64,000 bases of DNA from Polaribacter aquimarinus (GCF_003129485.1 NZ_QFFG01000004.1:124001-188000); one strand, 5' to 3'. Positions 8,770 to 18,583 are shown, counted from the first letter of the stretch. Notes: generated by a model not told the origin, from the sequence alone. Program-made: numbers and translations.

Positions 8770-10893
8770 ATGCAATTACATTCCTATATAAAACAACAAA
8801 CACAGTTATCAGAAAAAGCGATTCAGAATACAATTTTATTGTTAAATGAAGATGCAACAATTCCTTTTATAAGTAGATATAGAAAGGAAATGACTGGAAA
8901 TTTAGACGAGTTACAAATTGGAGAAATTGTAAAGTTTAAGGAAGCTTTTGAAGCAATAGAAAAACGTAAAAAAGCAATTCTAAAAGCTTTAGAGGAACAA
9001 AATGTTTTATCTAGTGAACTCACTCAAAAAATAAATAATTCTAAAGACTTAATTGCTTTAGAAGACTTGTATTTACCTTTTAAAAAGAAACGCAAAACAA
9101 AAGCTGAAACTGCACGATTACAAGGTTTAGAACCTTTGGCAAAAATGATAATGAGTCAACGCGTAAATGATTTGGAATATACAGCTTCAAAATATACTAA
9201 TAAAGAAGTTGATTCTATTGAAGATACCTTAGAAGGCGCACGTTTTATTCTTGCAGAAAGGATTAATGAAAGAACTGATATCAGAAATAATATTCGTTAT
9301 CAATTAGAAAGATTTGCACAAATTTCATCCAAAGTAATAAAAGCAAAAAAAGATAATGAGAAAGCACAAAAATTTAAAGATTATTTTGATTGGAGTGAAT
9401 CTTTAAACAGAATTCCATCACACAGATTATTGGCTATTTTAAGAGCAGAAAAAGAAGGTTTTATCCGTGTAAAACTAGAAATTGACACAGAAAGAACACT
9501 TCAAAAAATGGAGGACAGAATTATTCGTTCTAATAACGAATGTGTACATCAAATACAATTGGCTATTCAAGATGCTTTTAAACGATTGTTATTCCCTTCT
9601 TTATCTAATGAAGCTTTATCTATTGCCAAAGAAAAAGCAGATGATGCAGCCATTACTGTTTTTGCTAAAAACCTAAAACAGTTACTGTTAGGTGCTCCTT
9701 TAGGAGAAAAAAGAGTATTGGCAATAGATCCTGGGTTTAGATCAGGTTGTAAAGTGGTTTGTTTGAATGAGCAAGGAGATTTACTGCACAATGAAACTAT
9801 TTTTCCTCACGCTCCTCAAAATCAATCTTTTGATGCCATTAAAAAAATCAGTTCTTTAACTGAGGCTTATCAAATTGAAGCCATTGCTATTGGAAATGGA
9901 ACAGCTTCTAGAGAAACTGAACAACTCATTAAAAAAGTACATTTTAAAAATTCTATTGATGTTTTTGTAGTGAGTGAAGCTGGTGCTTCTATTTATTCTG
10001 CTTCCAAAATTGCTAGAGATGAATTTCCCAATTATGATGTTACAGTTCGTGGTGCTGTTTCTATTGGTAGACGACTCCAAGATCCTTTAGCTGAATTGGT
10101 GAAAATTGATGCAAAATCGATTGGAGTTGGTCAATATCAACACGATGTAGATCAGACCAAACTAAAAAAATCTTTAGATACTACTGTAGAAAGTTGTGTG
10201 AATACTGTAGGTGTAAATATCAATACAGCTAGTGAATCTTTATTGAGTTATGTTTCTGGAATTGGACCAAAATTGGCAGAAAACATTGTACAATATAGAA
10301 ACGAAAATGGTTCTTTCTCTTCAAGAAATGAAATTAAAAAAGTACCAAGATTAGGTGGAAAAGCGTATGAACAAGCAGCTGGTTTTTTACGGATTAAAAA
10401 CGCTAAAAATCCTTTAGATGATTCTGGAGTACATCCTGAAAGCTACGCTATTGTTGATAAAATGGCAAAAGATTCAAAAATTAAAGTTGATGATTTAATT
10501 GGCAATAAAGACATCTTACAAAAAATTAATCTTCAAAACTATATTTCAGAAAACATAGGTTTACCTACGCTAAAAGATATTATTAAAGAATTAGAAAAAC
10601 CGGGAGTTGATCCTAGAGCAAAGGCTAAAGCATTTGCTTTTGATGCGAATATTAAAACCATTAGCGATTTAAGAATAGGACAATTGTTACCAGGAATTGT
10701 CAATAACATCACCAATTTTGGTTGTTTTGTTGATGTTGGGATTAAAGAAAGTGGTTTAATTCACGTTTCAAATTTATCTGATACTTTTGTGAAAGATGTA
10801 AATACCATTGTGTCTTTACAGCAACAAATCATTGCAAAAGTTTTAGAAGTTGATGTGGTTAGAAAACGAATTCAATTGGCTTTGGTTAAGTAA
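8770..10893 (+). CDS. tex: Tex family RNA-binding transcription accessory protein
   Basis: A 707-aa cytoplasmic protein with the full Tex layout: an N-terminal helical region (FISRYRKEMTGNLDE near 37-51, highly typical), a YqgF-like RNase H fold (VLAIDPGFRSGCKVV near 318-332), helix-hairpin-helix motifs (VNINTASESLLSYVSGIGPK near 485-505) and a C-terminal S1 domain (LLPGIVNNITNFGCFVDVG near 641-660). Tex and its eukaryotic relative Spt6 bind nucleic acids and influence transcription. The length is close to that of other bacterial Tex proteins. It heads a run with the small 84-aa protein (gap 3 bases) and topB. Confidence 0.95.
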   Translation: MQLHSYIKQQTQLSEKAIQNTILLLNEDATIPFISRYRKEMTGNLDELQIGEIVKFKEAFEAIEKRKKAILKALEEQNVLSSELTQKINNSKDLIALEDLYLPFKKKRKTKAETARLQGLEPLAKMIMSQRVNDLEYTASKYTNKEVDSIEDTLEGARFILAERINERTDIRNNIRYQLERFAQISSKVIKAKKDNEKAQKFKDYFDWSESLNRIPSHRLLAILRAEKEGFIRVKLEIDTERTLQKMEDRIIRSNNECVHQIQLAIQDAFKRLLFPSLSNEALSIAKEKADDAAITVFAKNLKQLLLGAPLGEKRVLAIDPGFRSGCKVVCLNEQGDLLHNETIFPHAPQNQSFDAIKKISSLTEAYQIEAIAIGNGTASRETEQLIKKVHFKNSIDVFVVSEAGASIYSASKIARDEFPNYDVTVRGAVSIGRRLQDPLAELVKIDAKSIGVGQYQHDVDQTKLKKSLDTTVESCVNTVGVNINTASESLLSYVSGIGPKLAENIVQYRNENGSFSSRNEIKKVPRLGGKAYEQAAGFLRIKNAKNPLDDSGVHPESYAIVDKMAKDSKIKVDDLIGNKDILQKINLQNYISENIGLPTLKDIIKELEKPGVDPRAKAKAFAFDANIKTISDLRIGQLLPGIVNNITNFGCFVDVGIKESGLIHVSNLSDTFVKDVNTIVSLQQQIIAKVLEVDVVRKRIQLALVK

Positions 10894-10896
10894 TTT

Positions 10897-11151
10897 ATGA
10901 ATCAAGAAGAAAAAAATAAACGAAAAAGAAAAATTGAACCTTTAAGTTTTAAAGCTAAAATACCTTTCTTTTTATTCCCTTTTGGATTTGGTTCAAATTT
11001 ATTTCCTGTAAAAGATTTTAATGATTCAGAACTAGAACGATTTATAAAATATGGTTTTGAGAAAAAATATAATGATGCCATAAAATCTAAAAAAATGGGA
11101 ATCATTTTTTATTTCATACTACCTATAATTTTACTACTTTTCAATTCTTAA
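10897..11151 (+). CDS. Small hypothetical protein with C-terminal membrane helix
   Basis: An 84-aa protein with a very basic N terminus (KNKRKRK), a short aromatic-rich segment (FFLFPFGFGSNLFPVKDFN), an amphipathic helix, and a C-terminal hydrophobic tail (MGIIFYFILPIILLLFN). I do not recognise a family. It lies between tex (3 bases) and topB (12 bases) on the same strand and is probably translated from the same mRNA. The orientation suggests a cytoplasmic N terminus and a tail anchor. Confidence 0.6.
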   Translation: MNQEEKNKRKRKIEPLSFKAKIPFFLFPFGFGSNLFPVKDFNDSELERFIKYGFEKKYNDAIKSKKMGIIFYFILPIILLLFNS

Positions 11152-11163
11152 ATTCTATAAAAC

Positions 11164-13515
11164 TTGAAAGTCTGTATAGCCGAAAAACCAAGTGTAGCAA
11201 GAGAAATTGCTAACATTCTAGGAGCCAAAACAAAACGTGATGGTTTCTACGAAGGCAATGGCTATGCTGTTACTTATACTTTTGGACATTTGTGCACACT
11301 TTTAGAACCCAAAGATTACAAACCTCATTGGAAAAGTTGGGATTTAAACAACTTGCCTATGTTGCCAGAACGTTTTGACACAAAAGTCACAGGAGATTCT
11401 GGTATCAAAAAACAATTTAATATTGTAAAAGGTTTATTTGAAAAAGCAGATGTTGTTATCAATTGTGGGGATGCTGGAACAGAAGGAGAATTGATTCAAA
11501 GATGGGTTATCAATCAATGTAATTATAAAGGTAAAGTACAGCGTTTATGGATTTCATCGCTAACAGAAGAAGCCATAAAAGACGGATTTAATAATTTAAA
11601 ATCATCAGAAAAATATGATAATCTCTATTATGCAGGTTATTCAAGAGCCATTGGAGATTGGTTATTAGGTTTAAACGCAACTCGTTTATATACCGTAAAA
11701 TTTGGTGGTTACAAACAAGTGCTGTCTGTTGGAAGAGTACAAACTCCTACGCTTGCAATGTTGGTAAATCGTTATTTTGAAATCCAAAATTTTAAACCAC
11801 AACCTTATTGGGAATTGCAAACCACGTATAGAAATACACTCTTTAATTATGAAGATGGTCGTTTTCTAAAAAAAGAAGATGGTCAAATTTTAGCAGATAA
11901 AGTTGCACAATCAGAGTTCGAAATTGTTTCTGTTACCAAAAAGAAAGGAAAAGAATACGCTCCTAAATTATTTGATTTAACAGGATTACAAGTGTATTGC
12001 AACAATAAATTCGGTTTTTCTGCGGATGAAACCTTAAAAATGGTTCAGAAATTATATGAAATGAAAGTAGTTACCTATCCAAGAGTAGATACTACTTTTT
12101 TACCTAATGATTTGTATCCTAAAGTGCACGGAATTTTATCTAAACTAACTAATTATTCAGAATTAACTCAACCACTTTTAGGTAAGAAAATAAAGAAAAC
12201 TAAACGTGTTTTTGATGATAAAAAAGTAACGGATCACCATGCAATAATTCCTACAGGAATTCAAGGCAACTTACAGTACAATCAGCAACAGGTTTATGAT
12301 ATTATTACCAAACGTTTTATAGCAGTTTTTTATCCAGATTCTGATGTATCTAACACTTCTGTAATTGGGAAAGCTGCTGAAGTTCCTTTTAAAACAACAG
12401 GAAAAGAGATTATCAATAAAGGCTGGAGAGTTGTTTTTGAAACTGAAGAAAGCAAGGTTAAAAAAGAATTAAATGCACAAGCCACTTTGCCTTCTTTTGC
12501 AAAAGGGGAAAAAGGAAAACACGAGCCATCATTTCTAGAAAAAGAAACCAAACCTCCAAGAAATTATACAGAAGCTTCTCTTTTACGTGCTATGGAAACT
12601 GCAGGAAAACAAGTAGATGATGATGAAATGCGTGAGTTGATGAAAGAAAACGGAATTGGAAGACCATCAACTAGAGCAAGTATTATTGAAACTTTATTCA
12701 GACGAAAATATATTGAGCGTAAAAAGAAACTCGTTTTACCTACACAAACAGGAATTGATTTAATCAACATTATTGATAACGAATTATTAAAATCTGCCGA
12801 ATTAACAGGTAGATGGGAAAAGCGTTTGAAAGAAATTGAACGCGGAGAATTCAATGCTGGAACGTTCATTAACAATATGAAAAAAATGGTGGATGAATTG
12901 GTGTATGAAGTACGTTCAAATAAAAATAAAAAAAGAATCTCTTCTAACAATGATGTCAGTTCGAGTGCAGTCGAGAACTCAACAAAATCGAAAACAAAAA
13001 AAACTAAAAAATCTAAAACAGTTGCAGGGAAAACTTGCCCTAAATGTAAAACTGGAAAACTCTTAAAAGGCTCCACTGCCTTTGGTTGTTCTGAATATAA
13101 AAACAATTGTAAATTTAAAATACCTTTTCAATTTTTAGAGAAGAAAATTTCAGAAAATCAAATTATTAGATTGATTGACAAAGGCTGTACTACCAATTTA
13201 AAAGGGTTTAAAATTGATGGAAAATCCGCTCAAGGTTTAGTTCGTTTTGATGATGATTTCGAGTTGAAATTTGAGCCGAAACTAAAAGTTACTTCAAGCA
13301 CAGTCCAGAAGTCTCCACAAAATCGAAATGACAATACCGAGAAAATCACTTGTCCAGAATGTAAAAAAGGAACGATTTTAAAAGGAAAATTAGCTTATGG
13401 CTGTTCTGAATACAAAACTGGTTGTGATTTTGTTTTCACTTTTGAAAACATAAAAAAAATTGCCAATGGCAAAACCTTAACGAAAGAACTGGTTTTGGAG
13501 ATTATTAGAAGTTAA
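11164..13515 (+). CDS. topB: DNA topoisomerase III
   Basis: A 783-aa type IA topoisomerase that relaxes or decatenates DNA. The Toprim domain starts at once (CIAEKPSVAREIA, residues 3-15) and contains the acidic NCGDAGTEGELIQRW near 99-113. The active-site tyrosine is Y305 in VTYPRVDTTF. The conserved RPSTRASIIETLFRRKYI is near 500-517. Two C-terminal four-cysteine zinc-ribbon units follow (CPKCKTGKL... near 622 and CPECKKGTI... near 730), joined by a Ser/Lys-rich linker. The start is TTG at 11164; no in-frame ATG precedes the Toprim motif. The length is longer than E. coli TopB because of the zinc ribbons, which is usual in Bacteroidota. Confidence 0.93.
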   Translation: MKVCIAEKPSVAREIANILGAKTKRDGFYEGNGYAVTYTFGHLCTLLEPKDYKPHWKSWDLNNLPMLPERFDTKVTGDSGIKKQFNIVKGLFEKADVVINCGDAGTEGELIQRWVINQCNYKGKVQRLWISSLTEEAIKDGFNNLKSSEKYDNLYYAGYSRAIGDWLLGLNATRLYTVKFGGYKQVLSVGRVQTPTLAMLVNRYFEIQNFKPQPYWELQTTYRNTLFNYEDGRFLKKEDGQILADKVAQSEFEIVSVTKKKGKEYAPKLFDLTGLQVYCNNKFGFSADETLKMVQKLYEMKVVTYPRVDTTFLPNDLYPKVHGILSKLTNYSELTQPLLGKKIKKTKRVFDDKKVTDHHAIIPTGIQGNLQYNQQQVYDIITKRFIAVFYPDSDVSNTSVIGKAAEVPFKTTGKEIINKGWRVVFETEESKVKKELNAQATLPSFAKGEKGKHEPSFLEKETKPPRNYTEASLLRAMETAGKQVDDDEMRELMKENGIGRPSTRASIIETLFRRKYIERKKKLVLPTQTGIDLINIIDNELLKSAELTGRWEKRLKEIERGEFNAGTFINNMKKMVDELVYEVRSNKNKKRISSNNDVSSSAVENSTKSKTKKTKKSKTVAGKTCPKCKTGKLLKGSTAFGCSEYKNNCKFKIPFQFLEKKISENQIIRLIDKGCTTNLKGFKIDGKSAQGLVRFDDDFELKFEPKLKVTSSTVQKSPQNRNDNTEKITCPECKKGTILKGKLAYGCSEYKTGCDFVFTFENIKKIANGKTLTKELVLEIIRS

Positions 13516-13524
13516 CTTTTAGAG

Positions 13525-13617
13525 GATTGTCATTTCAAAATGAACTTTTTAACGATTGAGAAATCTCAACTAATTTATAAATTCTATAAGATTGCTTCTC
13601 ATTCTTCGTTCTGAATT
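13525..13617. repeat. Degenerate dispersed repeat remnant (Flavobacteriia type)
   Basis: This non-coding stretch contains GTCATTTC, GAGAAATCTCA and AGATTGCTTCTCATTC in order, fragments I recognise from short palindromic repeats common between genes in marine Flavobacteriia. The copy is worn and its two arms no longer match well. It lies between the convergent genes topB and VF530. Confidence 0.5.
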
Positions 13618-13670
13618 ATACTTAGAACTCAATTAACTTTCTAGTTTTTAAATAGATTAGCAAACAAGTT

Positions 13671-13747
13671 TAGCCCAGATTGAACAACTTGTTTGAGCTC
13701 TTTTGAGGTACGAAAAAAGCGAGTAGTGAAAGCTGGAAATAGCTTTA
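13671..13747 (+). ncRNA. Structured intergenic element, copy 1 (possible Flavo-1-like RNA)
   Basis: It lies downstream of topB. GATTG (13678-13682) and TAGTGAAAGC (13724-13733) flank a hairpin in which GCTCTTTT (13697-13704) pairs with AAAAAAGC (13713-13720) with one mismatch. An outer CCAG (13675-13678) can pair with CTGG (13733-13736). The same core, in the same order, recurs at 62366-62446. I recognise the pattern from many flavobacterial intergenic regions. Assignment to the Rfam Flavo-1 family is a guess from memory. Confidence 0.5.
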
Positions 13748-13754
13748 AAAAAAA

Positions 13755-13976
13755 TTAATCAATCATATTTTTTACATAAAACTTTTCTACTTTTTCTCTT
13801 GCCCAAGGTGTAGTTCTTAAAAATTTTAATGAAGATTTATACGTTGGATTATTCTTAAAAGCATTGATACTCAAAGAGTATCCTAATTCTTCCCAACCAT
13901 ATTCTAAATACAGTTCTTCTAAGATTGTGGCTAATTTTATGCCATGCAATGGATTATTGGGTTGTTCTTTGCTCAT
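13755..13976 (-). CDS. VF530 family DNA-binding protein (DUF2132)
   Basis: A 73-aa protein matching the VF530 family throughout: [41 protein letters not shown] and [11 protein letters not shown]. The family forms a small helical fold reported to bind DNA, with no firm physiological role. Its ATG overlaps the stop of the upstream pepP gene by one base (TAATG), so it is translationally coupled to it. The length is normal for the family. Confidence 0.88.
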   Translation of the reverse strand: MSKEQPNNPLHGIKLATILEELYLEYGWEELGYSLSINAFKNNPTYKSSLKFLRTTPWAREKVEKFYVKNMID

Positions 13977-15601
13977 TATTTATCTAGATTTGGTAAAACA
14001 AATTCATCCAAAACAGATTTTTTTGCCATCATTTTTTCGATTTCATCTGATTTTCTTGGTGCTTCTGCTGAAAGATTTACAGGGCCATTTTCTGTAATTA
14101 AAATATCATCTTCTATTCTTACCGCAATTCCCCACCATTTTTTATCACAAGGGCTACCTTCTGGAATATAAATCCCTGGTTCTACTGTAATTACAGTGTT
14201 TGCTCTAAATGCACGATAAGTTCCAGGATCATGCACATCTAACCCTAAATAATGTGAAACTCCATGAGGAAGATAGTTATGTTTTTCATCCAAAGATTTT
14301 ATAATGCCAAGTGCAAACAAACCTTTATTTATTTCTTGTTTACAAGCCGCATTCGGAGCTCCAAAAGAAGCGCCAACAACACTTGCTTTAATTCCTGCTT
14401 CTTGAGCGTTGTAAACAATATTATAAATCGCTTTTTGCTCTTTTGTAAACTTACCATTTGCAGGTATTGTTCTGGTTACATCTGCAGTATAACCTCGGTA
14501 CTCAGCTCCTAAATCCATTAAAACCAAATCATTGCCCACTTTAGTTTTATTGTTTTCAATATAATGTAAAATACATCCATTATTTCCTGCCCCAACAATT
14601 GACGGATAGCCTTCGTACTCTGCTCCATATTTTTTATAAACAAACTCATGAATACCTTGTAGTTCTGTTTCTGACATATGAGGTTTCATTGCTTTCATTA
14701 CCTCAATTTGACCCACTGCAGAAATACGAATTGCTTTTGTTAACAGTTTTAACTCTGCTGGAGTTTTAATCTCTCTCATGTCGGCTAATGTAGCTCCTAA
14801 AAAATCGACATCTACAATTGTTTTAGGATTCATTGCTAGAGTTATTTTTTGACGCATTTCCTTGACTAAGTTTTCGTCTTTAGCCTTAATATATCCTTGA
14901 ATAAATTTATCTTTTTGTAATTCTGTATATTGATTTTGATATTGTTTTATTACAGCAACAACATTTGCCCTATTTTCTAAAGGAGTATCTTTAATTTGAC
15001 TATAAAAATACATCTTTACTTGTGATATATAATTGTCTGGTTTATAATTTGTTTTTTGCTTAAAACTTTCAACCAAATCAAAAATATCTATACCCCTTAA
15101 GTTTCTATAATCATCTTTAAATTTTCCATCAATAAATACTTTATTAAACTTTTTAAAATCAATAGATGATTTTTCAAATTCGTCTGAATTCATTGTAATT
15201 TTAAACCCTAATTTACTCTTAGCACCTTCTACCCCTAACCTTTTACCGTTCCATTGTTCTGCTCTTGCATCTCTTTTCTGAACATACAAGATTTCATTAT
15301 AAGTATCTCCATTAGCATCAACTTGATTTTCAGAAAACATTACCAAAACCCCATTAGGCTCTCTATAACCGGTTAAATAATAAAAATTTGGATCTTGATG
15401 AAATACATAATCAACATCATTTGCTCTGTTCTTTAATGAGTTAGAAAACACAACTGCCACTGTATTTTTGGGCATTTTTAAACGTAAAATATCACGTCTT
15501 TCTTTGTGAAATTCTTTTGTCAAAAAATCAGTTGGCGTCTGAGAAAATCCAACAACAGAAATAAGTAATAATAAAAATAAAGGGAACTTAATTAATTTCA
15601 T
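13976..15601 (-). CDS. pepP: Secreted aminopeptidase P family protein (M24B)
   Basis: A Xaa-Pro aminopeptidase-like protein of about 541 aa with an N-terminal signal peptide ([19 protein letters not shown]), so it is probably periplasmic. The N-terminal creatinase-like domain includes [19 protein letters not shown]. The metallopeptidase domain keeps the five ligands: the two Asp in [18 protein letters not shown], His in [15 protein letters not shown], Glu in [10 protein letters not shown] and Glu in VRIEDD. The enzyme removes N-terminal residues before proline and uses two metal ions. A TTG at 15607 is in frame, but I prefer the ATG at 15601, which leaves a standard signal peptide. The VF530 gene follows with a one-base overlap. 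Confidence 0.88.
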   Translation of the reverse strand: MKLIKFPLFLLLLISVVGFSQTPTDFLTKEFHKERRDILRLKMPKNTVAVVFSNSLKNRANDVDYVFHQDPNFYYLTGYREPNGVLVMFSENQVDANGDTYNEILYVQKRDARAEQWNGKRLGVEGAKSKLGFKITMNSDEFEKSSIDFKKFNKVFIDGKFKDDYRNLRGIDIFDLVESFKQKTNYKPDNYISQVKMYFYSQIKDTPLENRANVVAVIKQYQNQYTELQKDKFIQGYIKAKDENLVKEMRQKITLAMNPKTIVDVDFLGATLADMREIKTPAELKLLTKAIRISAVGQIEVMKAMKPHMSETELQGIHEFVYKKYGAEYEGYPSIVGAGNNGCILHYIENNKTKVGNDLVLMDLGAEYRGYTADVTRTIPANGKFTKEQKAIYNIVYNAQEAGIKASVVGASFGAPNAACKQEINKGLFALGIIKSLDEKHNYLPHGVSHYLGLDVHDPGTYRAFRANTVITVEPGIYIPEGSPCDKKWWGIAVRIEDDILITENGPVNLSAEAPRKSDEIEKMMAKKSVLDEFVLPNLDK

Positions 15602-15679
15602 AAACAATGTGTTGAAGTTGTTTTCTCAAAAGTAGTATTATTTCTTTTTGAGACGAAAATATTAACAAAATTTTATTGA

Positions 15680-15709
15680 TTGATAATTACCTTTTTTTCA
15701 ATAATTTAG
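15680..15709 (+). promoter_or_regulatory. Possible Bacteroidota-type promoter for gcvT
   Basis: TTG at 15680-15682 is followed after 19 bases by TAATTTAG (15702-15709), one base off the TAnnTTTG -7 consensus. The distance to the gcvT ATG is 23 bases. Confidence 0.35.
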
Positions 15710-15732
15710 CCTAAAATTTAAGAAATCTATAT

Positions 15733-16821
15733 ATGAAAGATATCGCATTAGCAAAAGTACATCAAGATTTAGGAGCAAAAATGGTTCCTTTTGCAGGTTA
15801 CAATATGCCTGTTTCTTATGAAGGAGTTAATATCGAACATGAAACTGTAAGAAAAGCTGTGGGGGTTTTTGATGTAAGTCATATGGGAGAATTTTTAGTA
15901 ACTGGAGAAAATGCATTGGCATTAATCCAGAAAGTTACTTCTAATGATGCTTCTAAACTAGAAATTGGTGATGCTCAATACAGTTGTTTCCCAAATGAAG
16001 ACAACGGAATTGTAGATGATTTAATCTGTTATAGAATTAAAGAAAATCAATATTTATTAGTGGTAAATGCCTCTAATATTGAAAAAGACTGGAATTGGAT
16101 TTCTAAATATAATGCTCATTTTGGAGCAGAACTTAGAGATTTATCTGAAGATTATTCTCTTCTGGCAATACAAGGACCAAAAGCTGTCAAAGCTATGCAA
16201 TCTTTGTCTTCTTTAGATTTAGCAGACATTCCTTTTTATAAATTTAAAGTGGGGGATTTTGCAGGTATAGATCACGTAATTATTTCTGCAACTGGTTATA
16301 CTGGTTCAGGCGGATTTGAAATCTACTGTAAAAACTCTGAAGTTGAACAAATTTGGAACAAAGTTTTTGAAGCTGGAGCAGATTTTGGTATAAAGCCTAT
16401 TGGTTTAGCAGCAAGAGATACGCTGCGTTTAGAAATGGGATATTGTTTATACGGAAATGATATTGACGATACAACATCACCAATCGAAGCTGGTTTAAGT
16501 TGGATCACAAAATTTACCAAAAATTTTGTAAATGCAGACGCTTTAGCCAAAGAAAAAGAACAAAAACCAGAAAGACGCTTGGTAGCTTTTGAATTGGATG
16601 AAAGAGGAGTTCCAAGACAAGGTTATGATATTGTAGACGGAAATGGAAATATCATTGGAAATGTAACTTCTGGTACTATGAGTCCTAGTTTAAGCAAAGG
16701 AATTGGATTAGGTTACGTACCAAGAATATTTGCAAAATCTGGAACACAAATACACATTCAAGTTCGTAAAAAAGCAATTCCTGCAACTGTGGTTAAATTA
16801 CCTTTTTATAAAAATAGTTAA
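15733..16821 (+). CDS. gcvT: Glycine cleavage system aminomethyltransferase (T protein)
   Basis: A 362-aa protein that transfers the methylene group from lipoylated H protein to tetrahydrofolate. It is collinear with GcvT from its start: [18 protein letters not shown] near 16-33, [15 protein letters not shown] near 43-57, IVDDLICYR near 90-98, [11 protein letters not shown] near 190-200 and [17 protein letters not shown] near 225-241. The C-terminal domain is complete ([19 protein letters not shown]). No other gly-cleavage gene is adjacent, which is usual in this group. A weak hairpin follows the stop. Confidence 0.95.
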   Translation: MKDIALAKVHQDLGAKMVPFAGYNMPVSYEGVNIEHETVRKAVGVFDVSHMGEFLVTGENALALIQKVTSNDASKLEIGDAQYSCFPNEDNGIVDDLICYRIKENQYLLVVNASNIEKDWNWISKYNAHFGAELRDLSEDYSLLAIQGPKAVKAMQSLSSLDLADIPFYKFKVGDFAGIDHVIISATGYTGSGGFEIYCKNSEVEQIWNKVFEAGADFGIKPIGLAARDTLRLEMGYCLYGNDIDDTTSPIEAGLSWITKFTKNFVNADALAKEKEQKPERRLVAFELDERGVPRQGYDIVDGNGNIIGNVTSGTMSPSLSKGIGLGYVPRIFAKSGTQIHIQVRKKAIPATVVKLPFYKNS

Positions 16822-16823
16822 TC

Positions 16824-16858
16824 AGGTATTTATACTTGAAAGAAAATACCTTATTTTA
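16824..16858 (+). terminator. Weak terminator-like hairpin after gcvT
   Basis: AGGTATTT (16824-16831) pairs perfectly with AAATACCT (16844-16851) and is followed by TATTTTA. The loop is 12 nt and the T run is short, so efficiency is doubtful. Confidence 0.4.
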
Positions 16859-16900
16859 AAAATGGTGTTTTTCTCGCTTTTAATTTGACATAATACACGA

Positions 16901-16908
16901 TATTTTTG
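16901..16908 (+). promoter_or_regulatory. Probable -7 promoter element for the 135-aa orphan gene
   Basis: TATTTTTG is a full match to the TAnnTTTG consensus, 28 bases before the start codon. A TTTG lies only 13 bases upstream (16884-16887), closer than the usual 19, so the -33 element is not certain. Confidence 0.4.
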
Positions 16909-16936
16909 GATCATTAATAACCAAACAATTTATATT

Positions 16937-17344
16937 ATGTCAAATTTATCTTTTTCAATTTCTGAAGTTGTCCTTAACAATCCAGATAATACAGGAAACA
17001 ATTGGAGTCCTATCTTATACGCTTATAATAGCAATAATATAGAATGGGGTTCAATTTGCTCTAGCTTAAATAATCCAATCTCAAATTACCCAATTCTAGA
17101 AAATGGCGGTACATATCCTGGAGTTAGCTATCTACAACTTACTTGTCAGTCTGGTCAATATCAATTATACTATACAATGGCCTCAGGTAAAGCTTATATT
17201 ACTGCTCAATGTATAACTTCACCTAAACCTTATCCCAATAATCAAATGGCTTTATGGAATGGTTCTGCTAGTACAAAATTTAAATTAATTATAGATTTAA
17301 AAGCTACTTCAGAATTAACAGGCATAAGCTTACAGGCTATATAA
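16937..17344 (+). CDS. Orphan 135-aa protein of unknown function
   Basis: I do not recognise a family. The protein has no signal peptide or membrane helix. It is rich in Ser, Asn, Tyr, Thr and Gly and low in charge, with alternating polar and apolar residues that suggest an all-beta fold (YLQLTCQSGQYQLYYTM, AYITAQCITS, KFKLIIDLKAT). It contains three cysteines (near residues 39, 75 and 97). The gene is a single unit, with its own -7 element upstream and a strong hairpin downstream. The composition is reminiscent of small cytosolic lectin-like or jelly-roll proteins, but this is only an impression. It differs in character from the housekeeping genes on both sides. Confidence 0.65.
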   Translation: MSNLSFSISEVVLNNPDNTGNNWSPILYAYNSNNIEWGSICSSLNNPISNYPILENGGTYPGVSYLQLTCQSGQYQLYYTMASGKAYITAQCITSPKPYPNNQMALWNGSASTKFKLIIDLKATSELTGISLQAI

Positions 17345-17390
17345 TTTTTTCACAATAAAGTTGTTATTCTATATCAATTTATAGTTAACA

Positions 17391-17419
17391 TAAAACCTCA
17401 CTGTTTGTGAGGTTTTATT
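17391..17419 (+). terminator. Rho-independent terminator after the orphan gene
   Basis: An 11-bp perfect stem (TAAAACCTCAC / GTGAGGTTTTA) with a 5-nt loop. The T stretch is part of the stem and is followed by TTA. Confidence 0.7.
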
Positions 17420-17467
17420 ACTTTAAAAAAGTAATTTTGCTTACTTAAATTGACTAATACTATAACT

Positions 17468-18583
17468 ATGAATTGTTTATTAACTGGTGGAACTGGAATT
17501 GTTGGAAGCCATATTATGTTTGAATGGTTGTACAAAGCTATAGTTGATAAAACTGTCAATCATCTTTTTGTGATTACAAGAGCCAATAAAAAGTCGGCAC
17601 AAGAACGCATAAATCACATTTTACAACATCCTTCTTGCCCTGATTTTTTAAATAATTTTACTTTAGATGCTTGTTTAGAAAAAATTACAGTGATTTCTCA
17701 CGATTTAACTACCATAACAAAACAAACATTAAACAAGTATAATTTTGATACTGTTATCCATTGTGCAGGTTCTACAAGTTTATTACAAACCAACGATTCT
17801 AAAACAAAAGTTCATCTTCAAAATTACTTAGTCACAAAACAACTTTTAGAGCAGTTACCCAAAAAGGTTTCCCGTTTTTTATACATAAGTACTGCATATT
17901 CGTTCGGAATTCAAGATGAAAAAGTTTGCGATACTATTGAAAATTATGAAGTGAGCAACTTTAGAAATCCGTATGAAAAGTCGAAATACGAAAGCGAACA
18001 TTTTGTAAAAGAAGCGTGCAAAGAAAAAGGTATCGCTTCTCAAATTTTAAGACCAAGTATTATTTGTGGGCGTTTAATTGACAAACCTTTTTACGAAACA
18101 CCAAAATATGATGTATTTTACTCTTGGCCAATGTTTTTAGCCAAATATGCGAACAAATCGATAGAAAACTTTAGAATTTGGATTGATAAAAAAAGCGGAT
18201 TAAACATTGTTCCTGTAGATTTTGTATCAAAGGCAATTTTATATGCTTTTTTAAATCCTCAGATTAAGGAATTAAACATTGTAAATCCAAAACAAATTTT
18301 ACACAAAGACTATGTAGGTGAGGTTTTAAAAGCGTTTAACATTAATACTTACGAATATGTTGATGAGAAACCTAATAACCACAACGCATTTGAGCAATTG
18401 TATTATAAAACTTTAGGTGGTCTTTTTGAAAAGTATGTGTCTATTCCTGATTTGCAATTTAAACCAGATTTAATTGTAGAATTCATAGAAGAATTAAAGT
18501 TAGATATTTCTTTAGGTGTTCATCAAAACTTTATGAATCTAATAAATTTTTCAGTAGAAAAACAATTTAGAAATAGTTATTAA
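17468..18583 (+). CDS. SDR family / thioester-reductase-like NAD(P)-binding protein
   Basis: A protein of 371 aa with an extended-SDR layout close to male-sterility/NAD-binding_4 proteins. The nucleotide-binding motif LLTGGTGIVGSHIM is at residues 4-17, an HCAGSTSL motif is near 97, YISTAYSFG near 138, and the catalytic-type YEKSKYESE (YxxxK) near 169. RPSIICGR is near 194. Family members reduce acyl thioesters or modify nucleotide sugars; the substrate is not evident. A TTG at 17450 would add 6 residues, but I prefer the ATG at 17468 because the Rossmann strand begins right after it. The stop is directly adjacent to the start of the next gene, indicating coupling. Confidence 0.78.
   Translation: MNCLLTGGTGIVGSHIMFEWLYKAIVDKTVNHLFVITRANKKSAQERINHILQHPSCPDFLNNFTLDACLEKITVISHDLTTITKQTLNKYNFDTVIHCAGSTSLLQTNDSKTKVHLQNYLVTKQLLEQLPKKVSRFLYISTAYSFGIQDEKVCDTIENYEVSNFRNPYEKSKYESEHFVKEACKEKGIASQILRPSIICGRLIDKPFYETPKYDVFYSWPMFLAKYANKSIENFRIWIDKKSGLNIVPVDFVSKAILYAFLNPQIKELNIVNPKQILHKDYVGEVLKAFNINTYEYVDEKPNNHNAFEQLYYKTLGGLFEKYVSIPDLQFKPDLIVEFIEELKLDISLGVHQNFMNLINFSVEKQFRNSY

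Noticed and set aside
12564..13106. 180-codon minus-strand frame within topB
   Set aside because: It is antisense to the topoisomerase and has no recognisable protein character.
15602..15607. TTG at 15607 as the pepP start codon
   Set aside because: The ATG at 15601 is two codons downstream and gives a standard signal peptide without extra residues.
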